NCBI GenBank assembly: GCA_026129545.1
Contig: JAHCHX010000001.1
Span: 3,255,001-3,319,000 of the forward strand
Source: Saprospiraceae bacterium
Lineage (GTDB): Bacteria > Bacteroidota > Bacteroidia > Chitinophagales > Saprospiraceae
Reading direction: 5' to 3'
Length of the DNA: 64,000 bases
Below, one piece after another: positions 39,007 to 49,283 of this stretch; position 1 is the first letter of the stretch, and each line of letters begins with the position of its first letter. Under the pieces are notes generated by a model. That model was not told where the DNA came from, did not search any database, and was given only the letters and a program-made list of their open reading frames with translations. The position numbers were made by a program, and so were the translations under genes.

Positions 39007-41844
39007 TCAATTTGATTTCACCAATTTCCGAGTGGTCGTTTGACCACTTGCCGTAAGGCGAATGATATACAGCCCGTTCGGGAAGTTTGCAACATCGAGC
39101 TGCTCGGCGAACTGGGTCGTGTAAGAGGCATTGGCCTCCCAAATGCGCCGACCAAGCAAATCGGTGATTTCCACATTCAAATCCATGGGGCGGTCAAACG
39201 AGACGTTTAGCCACGCAAGCCCGGAGGTGGGGTTGGGGCGCAGCGTCAATGCTTGCAGCCCATCAATGTCGTGTGTGGAGGTGGTGCCGATGTTAATGGT
39301 CAGCTCGCCCGTGCAGCCTCGCGCATCGGTCACGGTGACTGAAATGGGGCCAACAGGCAGGCCCGTCACGGTCTGAGTAGTGGCGCCATTGCTCCAGAGA
39401 TAATTGTAGGGAGGGTTGCCCAAGCCCACATTGACGGTGGCCGCCCCATTTTGCCCATTGGTGGAGGGTGTCACGGTTGCGGACAGCTGCATATCAGTTG
39501 CGCAGGCGCGAAGATTGATGTTATCGAGGTCGAAATTAAAATCGCCAGCACCCCAGGTGCCTTTGAAGCGAATTTTGACGGCCTGCCCGGCAAAGCCGCT
39601 AAGGTTGAGCCGAATCGTTCGCATAAGGATGGTCGGCGTGTGGGTGATATTGTTGATGGTGTAAATGGTCTGGTAGGTGCTGCAATTGGTAGAGACTTGC
39701 ACTTCTATTTTCGAGCCTCCGGTCAGCACGGTGGCGGCTGTGCCCCCGCTGCCAAAGTTGGTGATTTTGTATTCGAAGGTCAAAGAGTCGCCCATGCTGA
39801 TGAGGCCATATCGGGGCAGGTCGTAAGTGAACTCGGGGTTGTTAAACCAAAGGTTCGACGACAAAACATAAGATGTGTTGTTGTTGGCGTTGGTGATACT
39901 GCCTCCACCCGACACAAGCCACCCCTCGGGTATGGCGAGGCCCTCAAAGTCTTCCTTGAAGGGCACGGCTTTGGGCAAATGGCTCACACTGTAGTAGGCA
40001 GTGTCATTGGTGAAATCTTGTTCGCCCGCGAGGTTAGTCCAACATTTGATGTCGAACGAAGCATCGCGGCTGTCAAACGGTGTGTTGAACGTGTAGGTGA
40101 AAAGTTCGTAAGGCAGCACCGTTTCGTTTATCGTCTCCACCACGGGAGTGCCGCCATTCAAGGAATAAGCTACCTGAATCCCCGTCTGCGGCGCGGTGCC
40201 AAAATTGGTAAACGAAAAAGTGATTTGGTCGTTTTGAAGTCCGCAATCATTGCCATCCCCTGCACTCTTGACGCTCACGCCGAAAAGGTCTTTTTCAAAG
40301 GGAACGTAGATACGAATGTCGTCCACGCCCACTCCTTCCGCCGTGGAGAAGCTAAAGTAACTGCTGAAAGCAAATCGGAATCGCACATTGCTCTCGCCTG
40401 CCACGCCCAGTAGTTGAATCCGAGCGGTTTCCCATCCATCATTCGTGCCCGACCAGACATCGCCTAAGTCGTTGGAAGTGTTGAAATCCGTGTACCAGTT
40501 GAAGCCTTCATCCAAGGCTCCGACTTTTTCCCAAGTGTCCCCGTCGTTGATTGACATTTCCAGCCATGCGCCATCAAAAGTAGAGAAGTTGCGATAAATG
40601 ATGGAGAATTGGATGACGGGGTCTATGGTTAGGTTGCTAAAATCAAAACATGGTGATTGCAGGTAAGAAGTTTCTTCCGTGTTGTAGTCGCCATCCAAAT
40701 TGGTGACCCATGCGTTTTGGCCGCTTGCTGCGGCGGATATGAATGTGGCCGATGGATTGCCATACTCCCATGAAGGGTTGGCGCTGTTCTCGGCATCCAC
40801 GAACCAACCACCGCTCCATGTCTCGAAATGCTGGTTGTATGGTGCCAACAAACGGTTTACGATGTAATACCTGAAAGTGTCGTTGGAGCGGTCTTCGTCG
40901 TTGCTCATTTGTGTGTAAACCAAAATGAGGTACTCACCCGGTTCGGAGAAATCGTAGGTCGTCTCAAATTCAATGACGGCAGAGCTGTCTTTGCCCAATA
41001 CGCCCGTGTAGTAACCATCCTGTGGTTGTGGCACACCCGCATCTTTCCCGTTCACGCTGTACCGGAACGGTATAAGCGACTGTGGCTTAGCGCCAAAATT
41101 GCTCATCACGATTTTCACCGTTTCAACCCCAAGGCTACATCCGCTTTCGGGCGTGATGACGGCAGAAATGCCCACATCATTTGACCAGTAAGTTTGAAAA
41201 GAAATAGGGCCTGCCAACTTTGCGAAATCGGTGCTGTCGCACATTTCCAAAAGATACCAGTCGTAATTGGTTTTGGGTGTCAATCCGGTGATTGTGGCTT
41301 TGGGGGTGGTCACATACAAGGAGTCGCCTTCGCCCGCAGAGAGGGAGAAGCCTTGAGGTCCGTATATCACCCACCAGCCGAGCGGCTGAACGAGGCTAAC
41401 TGGTGTCCAACGCACTCTTGCATAGGTATCAAACACGTTTTCCGTCTCCACATCAATGGGTCTGAGGCAGCTGGGGCAAGAGCCTGTTCCGCTAAAAACT
41501 GTGCCCGTGCTGGGATTGGAGGTTTGAAAGACGAGGTCGCCATCATAGTCCAGTATTGAAAACGACACCTCTGGGTTGAAAAAGCCGGGCATCCAAGACA
41601 ACACAAGGGGTTGACCGTTGGCCACGATGAATGTCACGGTGCTATCGGAGCCATTATCGAGCGGGAAGCCTGCCAATGTGAATGAATAGGTCGCAGTGCC
41701 GGAGGTGATGTTGAGTGTGCCACCGTTCCACCCATCGCCGAACGAATCGAACATATTGAGGGTGTATTCACATTGAGCGTTTCCTGTATGGAACATCGGA
41801 AGGAGAAATGCCAAGAAAGAGAGGCGTAGCAGTTTCAGATTCAT
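39007..41844 (-). CDS. Large secreted multi-domain protein with T9SS sorting domain
   Basis: About 945 residues from Met at 41844, with a signal peptide (LLRLSFLAFLLPMFHTGNA). In order: a lectin-like or CUB-like N-terminal domain (CEYTLNMFDSFGDGWNGGTLNI); a fibronectin-III-like domain (ARVRWTPVS...ATITGLTPKTNYDWYLLEMC); CARDB-like sandwiches (DVGISAVITPESGCSLGVETVKIVMSNFG); MAM-like or choice-of-anchor domains (CFDFSNLTIDPVIQFSIIYRNF... and AVPFKEDFEGLAIPEGW...); one SprB-type repeat (PPYNYLWSNGATTQTVTGLPVGPISVTVTDARGC); and a type A T9SS C-terminal domain. No enzyme domain is seen; adhesion or gliding-related surface function is likely. Confidence 0.87.
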   Translation of the reverse strand: MNLKLLRLSFLAFLLPMFHTGNAQCEYTLNMFDSFGDGWNGGTLNITSGTATYSFTLAGFPLDNGSDSTVTFIVANGQPLVLSWMPGFFNPEVSFSILDYDGDLVFQTSNPSTGTVFSGTGSCPSCLRPIDVETENVFDTYARVRWTPVSLVQPLGWWVIYGPQGFSLSAGEGDSLYVTTPKATITGLTPKTNYDWYLLEMCDSTDFAKLAGPISFQTYWSNDVGISAVITPESGCSLGVETVKIVMSNFGAKPQSLIPFRYSVNGKDAGVPQPQDGYYTGVLGKDSSAVIEFETTYDFSEPGEYLILVYTQMSNDEDRSNDTFRYYIVNRLLAPYNQHFETWSGGWFVDAENSANPSWEYGNPSATFISAAASGQNAWVTNLDGDYNTEETSYLQSPCFDFSNLTIDPVIQFSIIYRNFSTFDGAWLEMSINDGDTWEKVGALDEGFNWYTDFNTSNDLGDVWSGTNDGWETARIQLLGVAGESNVRFRFAFSSYFSFSTAEGVGVDDIRIYVPFEKDLFGVSVKSAGDGNDCGLQNDQITFSFTNFGTAPQTGIQVAYSLNGGTPVVETINETVLPYELFTYTFNTPFDSRDASFDIKCWTNLAGEQDFTNDTAYYSVSHLPKAVPFKEDFEGLAIPEGWLVSGGGSITNANNNTSYVLSSNLWFNNPEFTYDLPRYGLISMGDSLTFEYKITNFGSGGTAATVLTGGSKIEVQVSTNCSTYQTIYTINNITHTPTILMRTIRLNLSGFAGQAVKIRFKGTWGAGDFNFDLDNINLRACATDMQLSATVTPSTNGQNGAATVNVGLGNPPYNYLWSNGATTQTVTGLPVGPISVTVTDARGCTGELTINIGTTSTHDIDGLQALTLRPNPTSGLAWLNVSFDRPMDLNVEITDLLGRRIWEANASYTTQFAEQLDVANFPNGLYIIRLTASGQTTTRKLVKSN

Positions 41845-41893
41845 TGTCAGCCTTGTTGTTTTATTACCGTTGAGTGCAGTCATGGTTTGGCTT

Positions 41894-41922
41894 CAAAGGT
41901 AAGCGAAGGTTGGAATTTGCAA
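41894..41922 (-). promoter_or_regulatory. Bacteroidota-type promoter of the large T9SS protein gene
   Basis: On the minus strand TTG (41922-41920), an 18-nt spacer and TACCTTTG (41901-41894). It lies 50 nt before the start codon at 41844. Confidence 0.6.
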
Positions 41923-41951
41923 TAGGCGGAGTGCGGTTCGGCGATTTTTGG

Positions 41952-41991
41952 CAAAAAAATACCCCCGTGAGTTCGTGTAAACTTACGAGGG
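41952..41991 (-). terminator. Terminator of the POT transporter gene
   Basis: On the minus strand CCC-x-CGT-x-AGTT (41962-41973) pairs with AACT-x-ACG-x-GGG (41980-41991), ten pairs with one mismatch and one wobble, then TATTTTTTT. It lies about 30 nt past the stop codon at 42020. Confidence 0.72.
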
Positions 41992-42019
41992 CATTCACGC
42001 GAGGATTGACTCTTTTATT

Positions 42020-43672
42020 CTAATCCGCCCCGTGCATCATCTTCTTCATGGGGAATGAAAGGCCAAACAATATCAAACCTGCAATGCCGGACATTCCCAC
42101 GAAAAGTATGAAAAACTGATAGAGGTCTTTCACTGGGCTACCAAGAAAATTGGGGTATTTGAGCGGGAGCGATGCCTCTTGAGCTCTGGCTATCTGTTCG
42201 GGCGTGGGCTGGATGGAGCCTTCGAGCAAGCCGCGATAGGTGCTTTCATCTATGCCGTTTTTTTCTGCCAGCGCGAACTCGGCACCCGATGGTGGGTACA
42301 GGGCGCTCAACTGGCCAGCCGCCTTGTTGGCGGTGGCATTGGCCAAAAACCACACGCCAAACAGCAGCGACACAAAACGCATGGGCGAGAGCTTGGACAC
42401 CAGCGACAACCCAATGGGCGACAAGCACAATTCGCCAATCGTGTGTATCACATACAAAGCAATGAGCCAAAACATGCTCACTCTCATGCCCAGCCCAAGC
42501 CCTTTCACGCCGATAGCAATAACCACATAGCCCAACGCGAGGATGATAAGGCCAAACGCCTGTTTGGCCAAGGAGTTTGGCTCAGCCTTGCGCTTTGACA
42601 AAAAGACCCATATACCTGCCATCACCGGCGCGAGCAACACGACCGACACCGCATTGACCGACTGAAAATAACTCGCCGGAATAGTCCAGCCGAGCAGACT
42701 CCGGTTGGTTTGCTCTTCCGCAAAGAATGTCAGCGACGCACCCGCCTGCTCGAAAGCAGCCCAGAAAAACACCACGAAGAAAGCCGACACAAACAACACG
42801 ATAATGCGGTCGCGCTCGATTTTGGTAAGCGAAGGGTCAGTGATAATCATGACAATCATGGCCACGATGGCTGCATAAATGAAGGCCCCCACCAAGTCGA
42901 ACCCCGCGACTTTCCAAAACAACAGCGTAGAGGCTACAAACAGTCCTCCCCCCAACATCAACTGGCGCGGGCCGAGACCGGCAGACTGGCTTGCGTTGGG
43001 CTGAACGGCCGTGTTCGGCACGGCGCCGATAGGGTTGCCGTCAGGCGTTATCACGTACTTGTCTTTTTGTGTTTGGAACAAGATGGTACCGAACACCATG
43101 CCGATACCGGCCGCGAGAAAGCCCCATTTGAAGTCTGCGGGGTTGCCCGTATCGCCCAGAAAGCCACAGACCAAAGGCGCGATGAAGGCACCGAGATTGA
43201 TGCCCATATAAAATATGGTGTAAGCCGCGTCGCGTCGGCGGTCGCCTTCCGTGTACATCTGTCCAATCATGGAAGAGATGTTGGGCTTGAAAAACCCATT
43301 GCCCACAATCAGAAAGACAAGTCCCGTCCACATCAACGTGGTGGCGGTGCCGACATTCTGATAAGCCGATGCGCTAAAAAACATGAAAAACTGACCAATT
43401 GCCATCAGCAAGCCACCTGCCACGATGGATTTGCGGTTGCCCCAATAACGGTCTGCCACATAGCCGCCAATCAAAGGAGTCAGATATACCAGCCCGGTGT
43501 AGCTCCCATAGATTTCCGAAGCCTTTGCTTTGGAAAAAAGAAGCGCGTTAATCATGTAGAGGGAGAAAATCGCCCGCATACCATAATAACTGAACCGCTC
43601 CCACATTTCGGTAAAAAACAAGAGCGCAAGGCCGCGTGGGTGTCCCCAGATTTCGTGTTGCTGTGATGCCAT
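42020..43672 (-). CDS. POT/PTR-family proton-coupled peptide transporter
   Basis: Inner-membrane importer of di- and tripeptides driven by protons. The 550-residue protein has the family motif EMWERFSYYGMRAI near the start (the ExxERFxYY motif), the second PTR motif region GKTPNISS-like (GNGFFKPNISSMIG), FYMGINLGAFIAPLVCG, and about 14 predicted membrane helices. It fits a cell that also secretes proteases (M43, M1). Monocistronic, with a terminator at 41952-41991. Confidence 0.93.
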   Translation of the reverse strand: MASQQHEIWGHPRGLALLFFTEMWERFSYYGMRAIFSLYMINALLFSKAKASEIYGSYTGLVYLTPLIGGYVADRYWGNRKSIVAGGLLMAIGQFFMFFSASAYQNVGTATTLMWTGLVFLIVGNGFFKPNISSMIGQMYTEGDRRRDAAYTIFYMGINLGAFIAPLVCGFLGDTGNPADFKWGFLAAGIGMVFGTILFQTQKDKYVITPDGNPIGAVPNTAVQPNASQSAGLGPRQLMLGGGLFVASTLLFWKVAGFDLVGAFIYAAIVAMIVMIITDPSLTKIERDRIIVLFVSAFFVVFFWAAFEQAGASLTFFAEEQTNRSLLGWTIPASYFQSVNAVSVVLLAPVMAGIWVFLSKRKAEPNSLAKQAFGLIILALGYVVIAIGVKGLGLGMRVSMFWLIALYVIHTIGELCLSPIGLSLVSKLSPMRFVSLLFGVWFLANATANKAAGQLSALYPPSGAEFALAEKNGIDESTYRGLLEGSIQPTPEQIARAQEASLPLKYPNFLGSPVKDLYQFFILFVGMSGIAGLILFGLSFPMKKMMHGAD

Positions 43673-44002
43673 AACTGCTGTTTAAAGTTGAAGAAAAGTG
43701 CTGCGTTTTTGCAAGACCGTCGCCCTTCGTTCAGAGGGCGGGTGGCCAATAGTGCGGGCAAATGTGCGAATTTTTCTTTGGCAAGGCCTTTCGCTTGCGG
43801 AAAGAAAAATCGGGATAGCGCAATTCCAACACATACGACGCTTGTTTTGCAATGCTTTCACAGCCGTAGAAAGGAAGTGGCGGCATCGAACTCCACGTTA
43901 TCTTTGCCCGCTTTTTTTGGAAAAATAGTTTTTTTCATGTCTGAAAGCCTCTGTTTTCCCGACCTTTCACCAGAATTTTACTCATTTCAAAATCCGATTG
44001 CC
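43673..44002. promoter_or_regulatory. Divergent 330-bp intergenic region with a plus-strand promoter box
   Basis: No gene supported. TATCTTTG at 43899-43906 is an exact TAnnTTTG box pointing to the lipoprotein at 44003 and would give a leader of about 90 nt. A good -33 element is not clear. A weak CAAATGTG box near 43759-43766 points toward the POT gene. Confidence 0.5.
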
Positions 44003-44611
44003 ATGTTGCGTTTGCCCGCCATTCTCGTCATCGCTCTGCTGTCTGGGTTGTCCGCTTGCGACCAAAAAGAGAGACATCAAGCCACCGTCGCCGCAGCCAA
44101 GGCAGCGCGAGATTCCACGAATTGGGCAGCTTGGCGAGCCGACCATTGGAAAAATCACGGCTGTGACATTGTGAGCGACGAAGACGTGCAGGCACTCTTC
44201 GAGGTTGACCCCCAACGCGACGTACTCAACACGCGCACCTTGCCCGACCAAGCGTTCTGTTTGCGCACATGGAACAAGCTCGACTGGAAAGAACGCGAAA
44301 GCGCCAACGAAAAAGAAAATGCCACCAATTACCTCGACCCTCACAACAGCCTCATCGTGCAGGTATTCAACTACCATTCGGAAGAACATGCGCGCCTACA
44401 AATAGAGATGCTCAAGCGCGACCGCCGCGACACATACAATGAGGATGTGCCAGGTATCGGCGAGGGCGCTTTGTGGAGCAACAACACCGTCACCCTCTTG
44501 GTAAAAAAAGGACAGTATGTGTTGAGCATTGCCCTCAACTACGAAGATGTGCCGCACGATAATTTGGAAAAAGCAATAGAAGTGGCCGAAGTGGCGCTCA
44601 AAAAAATGTAG
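44003..44611 (+). CDS. Hypothetical lipoprotein
   Basis: 202 residues from Met at 44003. The lipobox ALLSGLSAC puts the lipidated Cys near residue 19, followed by a charged Ala-rich stretch (QATVAAAKAARDST). The rest has no family I can name; two Cys (HGCDIVSDEDV and DQAFCLRTW) and a GIGEGALW block suggest a folded binding domain rather than an enzyme. The longer ORF reading, or a start at about 43938, would bury the lipobox, so 44003 is preferred. It is followed by ligA on the same strand after 149 bp. Located in a membrane facing the periplasm. Confidence 0.75.
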   Translation: MLRLPAILVIALLSGLSACDQKERHQATVAAAKAARDSTNWAAWRADHWKNHGCDIVSDEDVQALFEVDPQRDVLNTRTLPDQAFCLRTWNKLDWKERESANEKENATNYLDPHNSLIVQVFNYHSEEHARLQIEMLKRDRRDTYNEDVPGIGEGALWSNNTVTLLVKKGQYVLSIALNYEDVPHDNLEKAIEVAEVALKKM

Positions 44612-44664
44612 CGCCCCTGCCAACAACTCGTGGCGGGAATAAGGGTGCCCAGGTGCTCCTTTAA

Positions 44665-46917
<2,253 letters not shown>

Positions 46918-46922
46918 CCTGT

Positions 46923-47510
46923 TCAATACGTCGCCACCAACCCCTTCAAATCCTCCAAATACATTTGCTTCACGGGTTCGCGGAGCGATTTGTTGGTGAG
47001 CGTGTGAAATTTGTGCGCGGAAAGAAAACTGACTTGCAGGCGGTTCCATTCCTGCTCGTCGTGGATAAGGTGATATTCCTTGAGCTCTTCGAAGAGCGAA
47101 TCGCCAATGCGGTAAAAATCGTCGCGTCCCAAGTAATCGAGGTCTGCGTCGCAGATGATTTCCTCCAAGAGGTTGGTGGGCGACTGCGGTATTTTGGTCG
47201 CCATTATCATCCCGCAAATGGCTTTGACATCTTCGGAAGTGTATCCGAAGCGCGGCAGCATGTCCTGCACCATCAGACACCCTTCTTGTTCATGTCCAGC
47301 GTGTTTGTCTTTCACAAAACCCGCGTCGTGGAACAGGGCGGCGGTTTTCAAAAGGGTCAAGTCTCGCCCAACCACACCTTCGCTGGCGGCAATCTCCTTG
47401 GCCATCCTGAGCACATCCATAGTATGGTGCAACCCGTGATAGTAGAGCTTGTCGGAAAGCTCGTCGCGGAGTTTGGAGAGAATGAATTGTTTGGCGGAGC
47501 GGTAATCCAT
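46923..47510 (-). CDS. HD-domain phosphohydrolase
   Basis: A 195-residue protein from Met at 47510. The HD metal residues are in YHGLHHTMDVLRMA (His), LFHDAGF (His-Asp) and ICDADLDYLGRDDF (Asp). The product resembles the small HD/PDEase-like hydrolases often labelled as metal-dependent phosphohydrolases. The substrate is unknown; a nucleotide is plausible. The open frame continues upstream to 47822, but that part overlaps the next gene's promoter and reads like noncoding sequence. Its stop is 5 bp from the ligA stop (convergent). Confidence 0.85.
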   Translation of the reverse strand: MDYRSAKQFILSKLRDELSDKLYYHGLHHTMDVLRMAKEIAASEGVVGRDLTLLKTAALFHDAGFVKDKHAGHEQEGCLMVQDMLPRFGYTSEDVKAICGMIMATKIPQSPTNLLEEIICDADLDYLGRDDFYRIGDSLFEELKEYHLIHDEQEWNRLQVSFLSAHKFHTLTNKSLREPVKQMYLEDLKGLVATY

Positions 47511-47675
47511 GAGCGCGGTTTCGGTGTTCAGGTGAACGCCATTGGGCAAGCGTTTGTTGGACGACAGGCAGCGTAAAAATCCGCATTTTTCCCAAAACGA
47601 AACGAAATGGAAAAAATATTTTGCCTCTTCGCCAATTTTGTGCCGCTTTTCGGCTTCCAATTGCACATTTGCGCC

Positions 47676-47683
47676 TACTTTTG
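47676..47683 (+). promoter_or_regulatory. TAnnTTTG box before the first DUF937 gene
   Basis: TACTTTTG, 90 nt before the start codon at 47773. A TTG lies only 12 nt upstream, so the -33 element is unsure. Confidence 0.4.
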
Positions 47684-47772
47684 AAATCCGAGACGAAACA
47701 GCTTGCCCACGCGCATGCTTCAATCTCACAACATTACAAAATAATTTTTCACAAAACAAAACAGGGTACATT

Positions 47773-48372
47773 ATGGACATCATGCAAATCCTCCAAAACC
47801 AGATTGCTGGTAACACCCTCAATCAACTGAGCCAACAAATCGGCGCCAACCCACAGCAGACAAAAGCTGCCGCGACAGGCATCTTCTCCGCCCTGCTCGG
47901 CGGGCTTGCAAACAACGCTGCCAGCGGAGGCCTCAACAGCCTGATGGCGGCGCTCGACAAAAACCACAACGGCAGCATTCTCGATGACATGGCTGGACTC
48001 ATCAACAGCGGCGGCCAAGGTACTGGCGCGCTCAATGGTATGGCCATTGTCAATCACATCCTCGGCGGCAAAACACAATCCGTCGCCCAACAAGTCGGCG
48101 CGAAATCGGGACTAAATGCCAACCAAATCATGCAATTGCTGCCCGTGTTGGCACCCGTCGTGATGGGGGTGATTGGCCAACTGAAAAACAACGGCCAGCT
48201 CAACCTCGGCAACATAGCCAACATGCTGCTCGGAGCCGCGCAAAATGGTGCCCAACAGTCGGGGCTTGGAGGCGCATTGGGCCAAGTGTTGGGTGGCGTG
48301 CTGGCAGGAGGTGGCAAACAAGGCGGCGGGCTATTGGGCGGTGTGCTCGGTGGCCTTTTTGGTAAAAAGTAA
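47773..48372 (+). CDS. DUF937 protein, first of a tandem pair
   Basis: 199 residues from the ATG at 47773. Two related helical repeats: LLGGLANNAASGGLNSLMAAL...DKNHNGSILDDMAGLI, then a second block (IVNHILGGKTQSVAQQVGAKSGLNANQIMQLLPVLAPVVMGVIG). It ends in a glycine-rich tail (GGALGQVLGGVLAGG...GGLLGGVLGGLF). No signal peptide. DUF937 proteins have no established function. The closely similar gene at 48448 arose by duplication; the first copy has Asn where the second has Asp in the DxNxDG loop. Confidence 0.85.
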   Translation: MDIMQILQNQIAGNTLNQLSQQIGANPQQTKAAATGIFSALLGGLANNAASGGLNSLMAALDKNHNGSILDDMAGLINSGGQGTGALNGMAIVNHILGGKTQSVAQQVGAKSGLNANQIMQLLPVLAPVVMGVIGQLKNNGQLNLGNIANMLLGAAQNGAQQSGLGGALGQVLGGVLAGGGKQGGGLLGGVLGGLFGKK

Positions 48373-48447
48373 GTGCTTTCAACGGAACACTTGACTTTCT
48401 CTCACTCTAATTCTCCTAATTATTTCACCCACAAACACAACTCAAAC

Positions 48448-49065
48448 ATGGATTTGATGCAGATTCTACAAAGCCAGCTCGACGACAACCTTCTGGGGCA
48501 AATGAGCGAGCAAATTGGCGCCACCCCCCAACAAACCGCCGTGGCAGCCAACGGCATTTTCGCTTCGCTTCTGGGAGGCATGGCCAACAATGCCGCTTCC
48601 GAGAACGGGTTGTCCTCGCTCCTGTCGGCACTCGACAAGAATCACGATGGAAGCGTCCTTGATGACCTCGCTGGCATCGTGGGCAACTTGATGCAGAATG
48701 GCGGACAAGGACATGGCGCAACCAATGGCCTCGGTATCCTCAACCATGTGCTGGGCAACCAACAAGAGGCGGTGGCACAACAGGTTAGCCAATCTTCGGG
48801 GCTGAATATGAATCAAGTGATGAAACTCTTGCCCGTCATGGCTCCCATCGTCATGGGCGTGCTGGGGCGTGCCAAAAGCCAAGGCGGCTTAGACCTCGGC
48901 AATTTGGGAAACATCCTCATGGGGTCGGCCCAAAGCGGTGCGCAGCAAAGTGGCATGGGCGATTTGCTCGGCCAAGTATTAGGCGGCGTGTTGGGTGGTG
49001 GCCGTCAGCAAGGCGGCGGCGGATTGGGAGGCATACTCGGCAACATACTCGGAGGAGGCCGATAG
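48448..49065 (+). CDS. DUF937 protein, second of a tandem pair
   Basis: 205 residues starting MDLMQILQSQLDDNLLGQMSEQIGATPQQT. Same layout as the gene 75 bp upstream: the DKNHDGSVLDDLAG loop (DxNxDG, as in calcium-binding loops), the ILNHVLGNQQEAVAQQVSQ block, and a Gly-rich tail (GGVLGGGRQQGGGGLGGILGNILGGGR). Function unknown. Probably co-transcribed with the first copy; a strong terminator follows at 49131. Confidence 0.85.
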   Translation: MDLMQILQSQLDDNLLGQMSEQIGATPQQTAVAANGIFASLLGGMANNAASENGLSSLLSALDKNHDGSVLDDLAGIVGNLMQNGGQGHGATNGLGILNHVLGNQQEAVAQQVSQSSGLNMNQVMKLLPVMAPIVMGVLGRAKSQGGLDLGNLGNILMGSAQSGAQQSGMGDLLGQVLGGVLGGGRQQGGGGLGGILGNILGGGR

Positions 49066-49130
49066 ACGAAAAAGCTGCGGCTCGTAAGCCAAGACGGCTT
49101 GCTCGAGATTTTTTACGACAGACAATTTTC

Positions 49131-49170
49131 AGAGCGGGTGCCTCACCACGGGCACCCGCTCTCATTTTTC
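49131..49170 (+). terminator. Terminator of the DUF937 pair
   Basis: AGAGCGGGTGCC (49131-49142) pairs perfectly with GGCACCCGCTCT (49151-49162), loop 8 nt, then CATTTTTC. A weaker hairpin with a T run lies just before it (about 49080-49115). Confidence 0.88.
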
Positions 49171-49248
49171 CTGCACCCCTACTTTGGCCTTTTTGTCGGC
49201 ACACGACCATATTTCGCATGGAACACTAAGGGAAATTTGGTGAGATGC

Positions 49249-49256
49249 TACCTTTG
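49249..49256 (+). promoter_or_regulatory. TAnnTTTG box before the DUF6029 gene
   Basis: TACCTTTG, 28 nt upstream of the start codon at 49284. The -33 element is not obvious. Confidence 0.45.
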
Positions 49257-49283
49257 CGAACACATATTTTGGAACCCACACGC

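Noticed and set aside
43688-44002. Long N-terminal extension of the hypothetical lipoprotein
   Set aside because: It would hide a clear lipobox signal; the Met at 44003 is the sensible start.
47511-47822. Long N-terminal extension of the HD hydrolase
   Set aside because: Overlaps the promoter and first codons of the DUF937 gene and reads as low-quality coding sequence.
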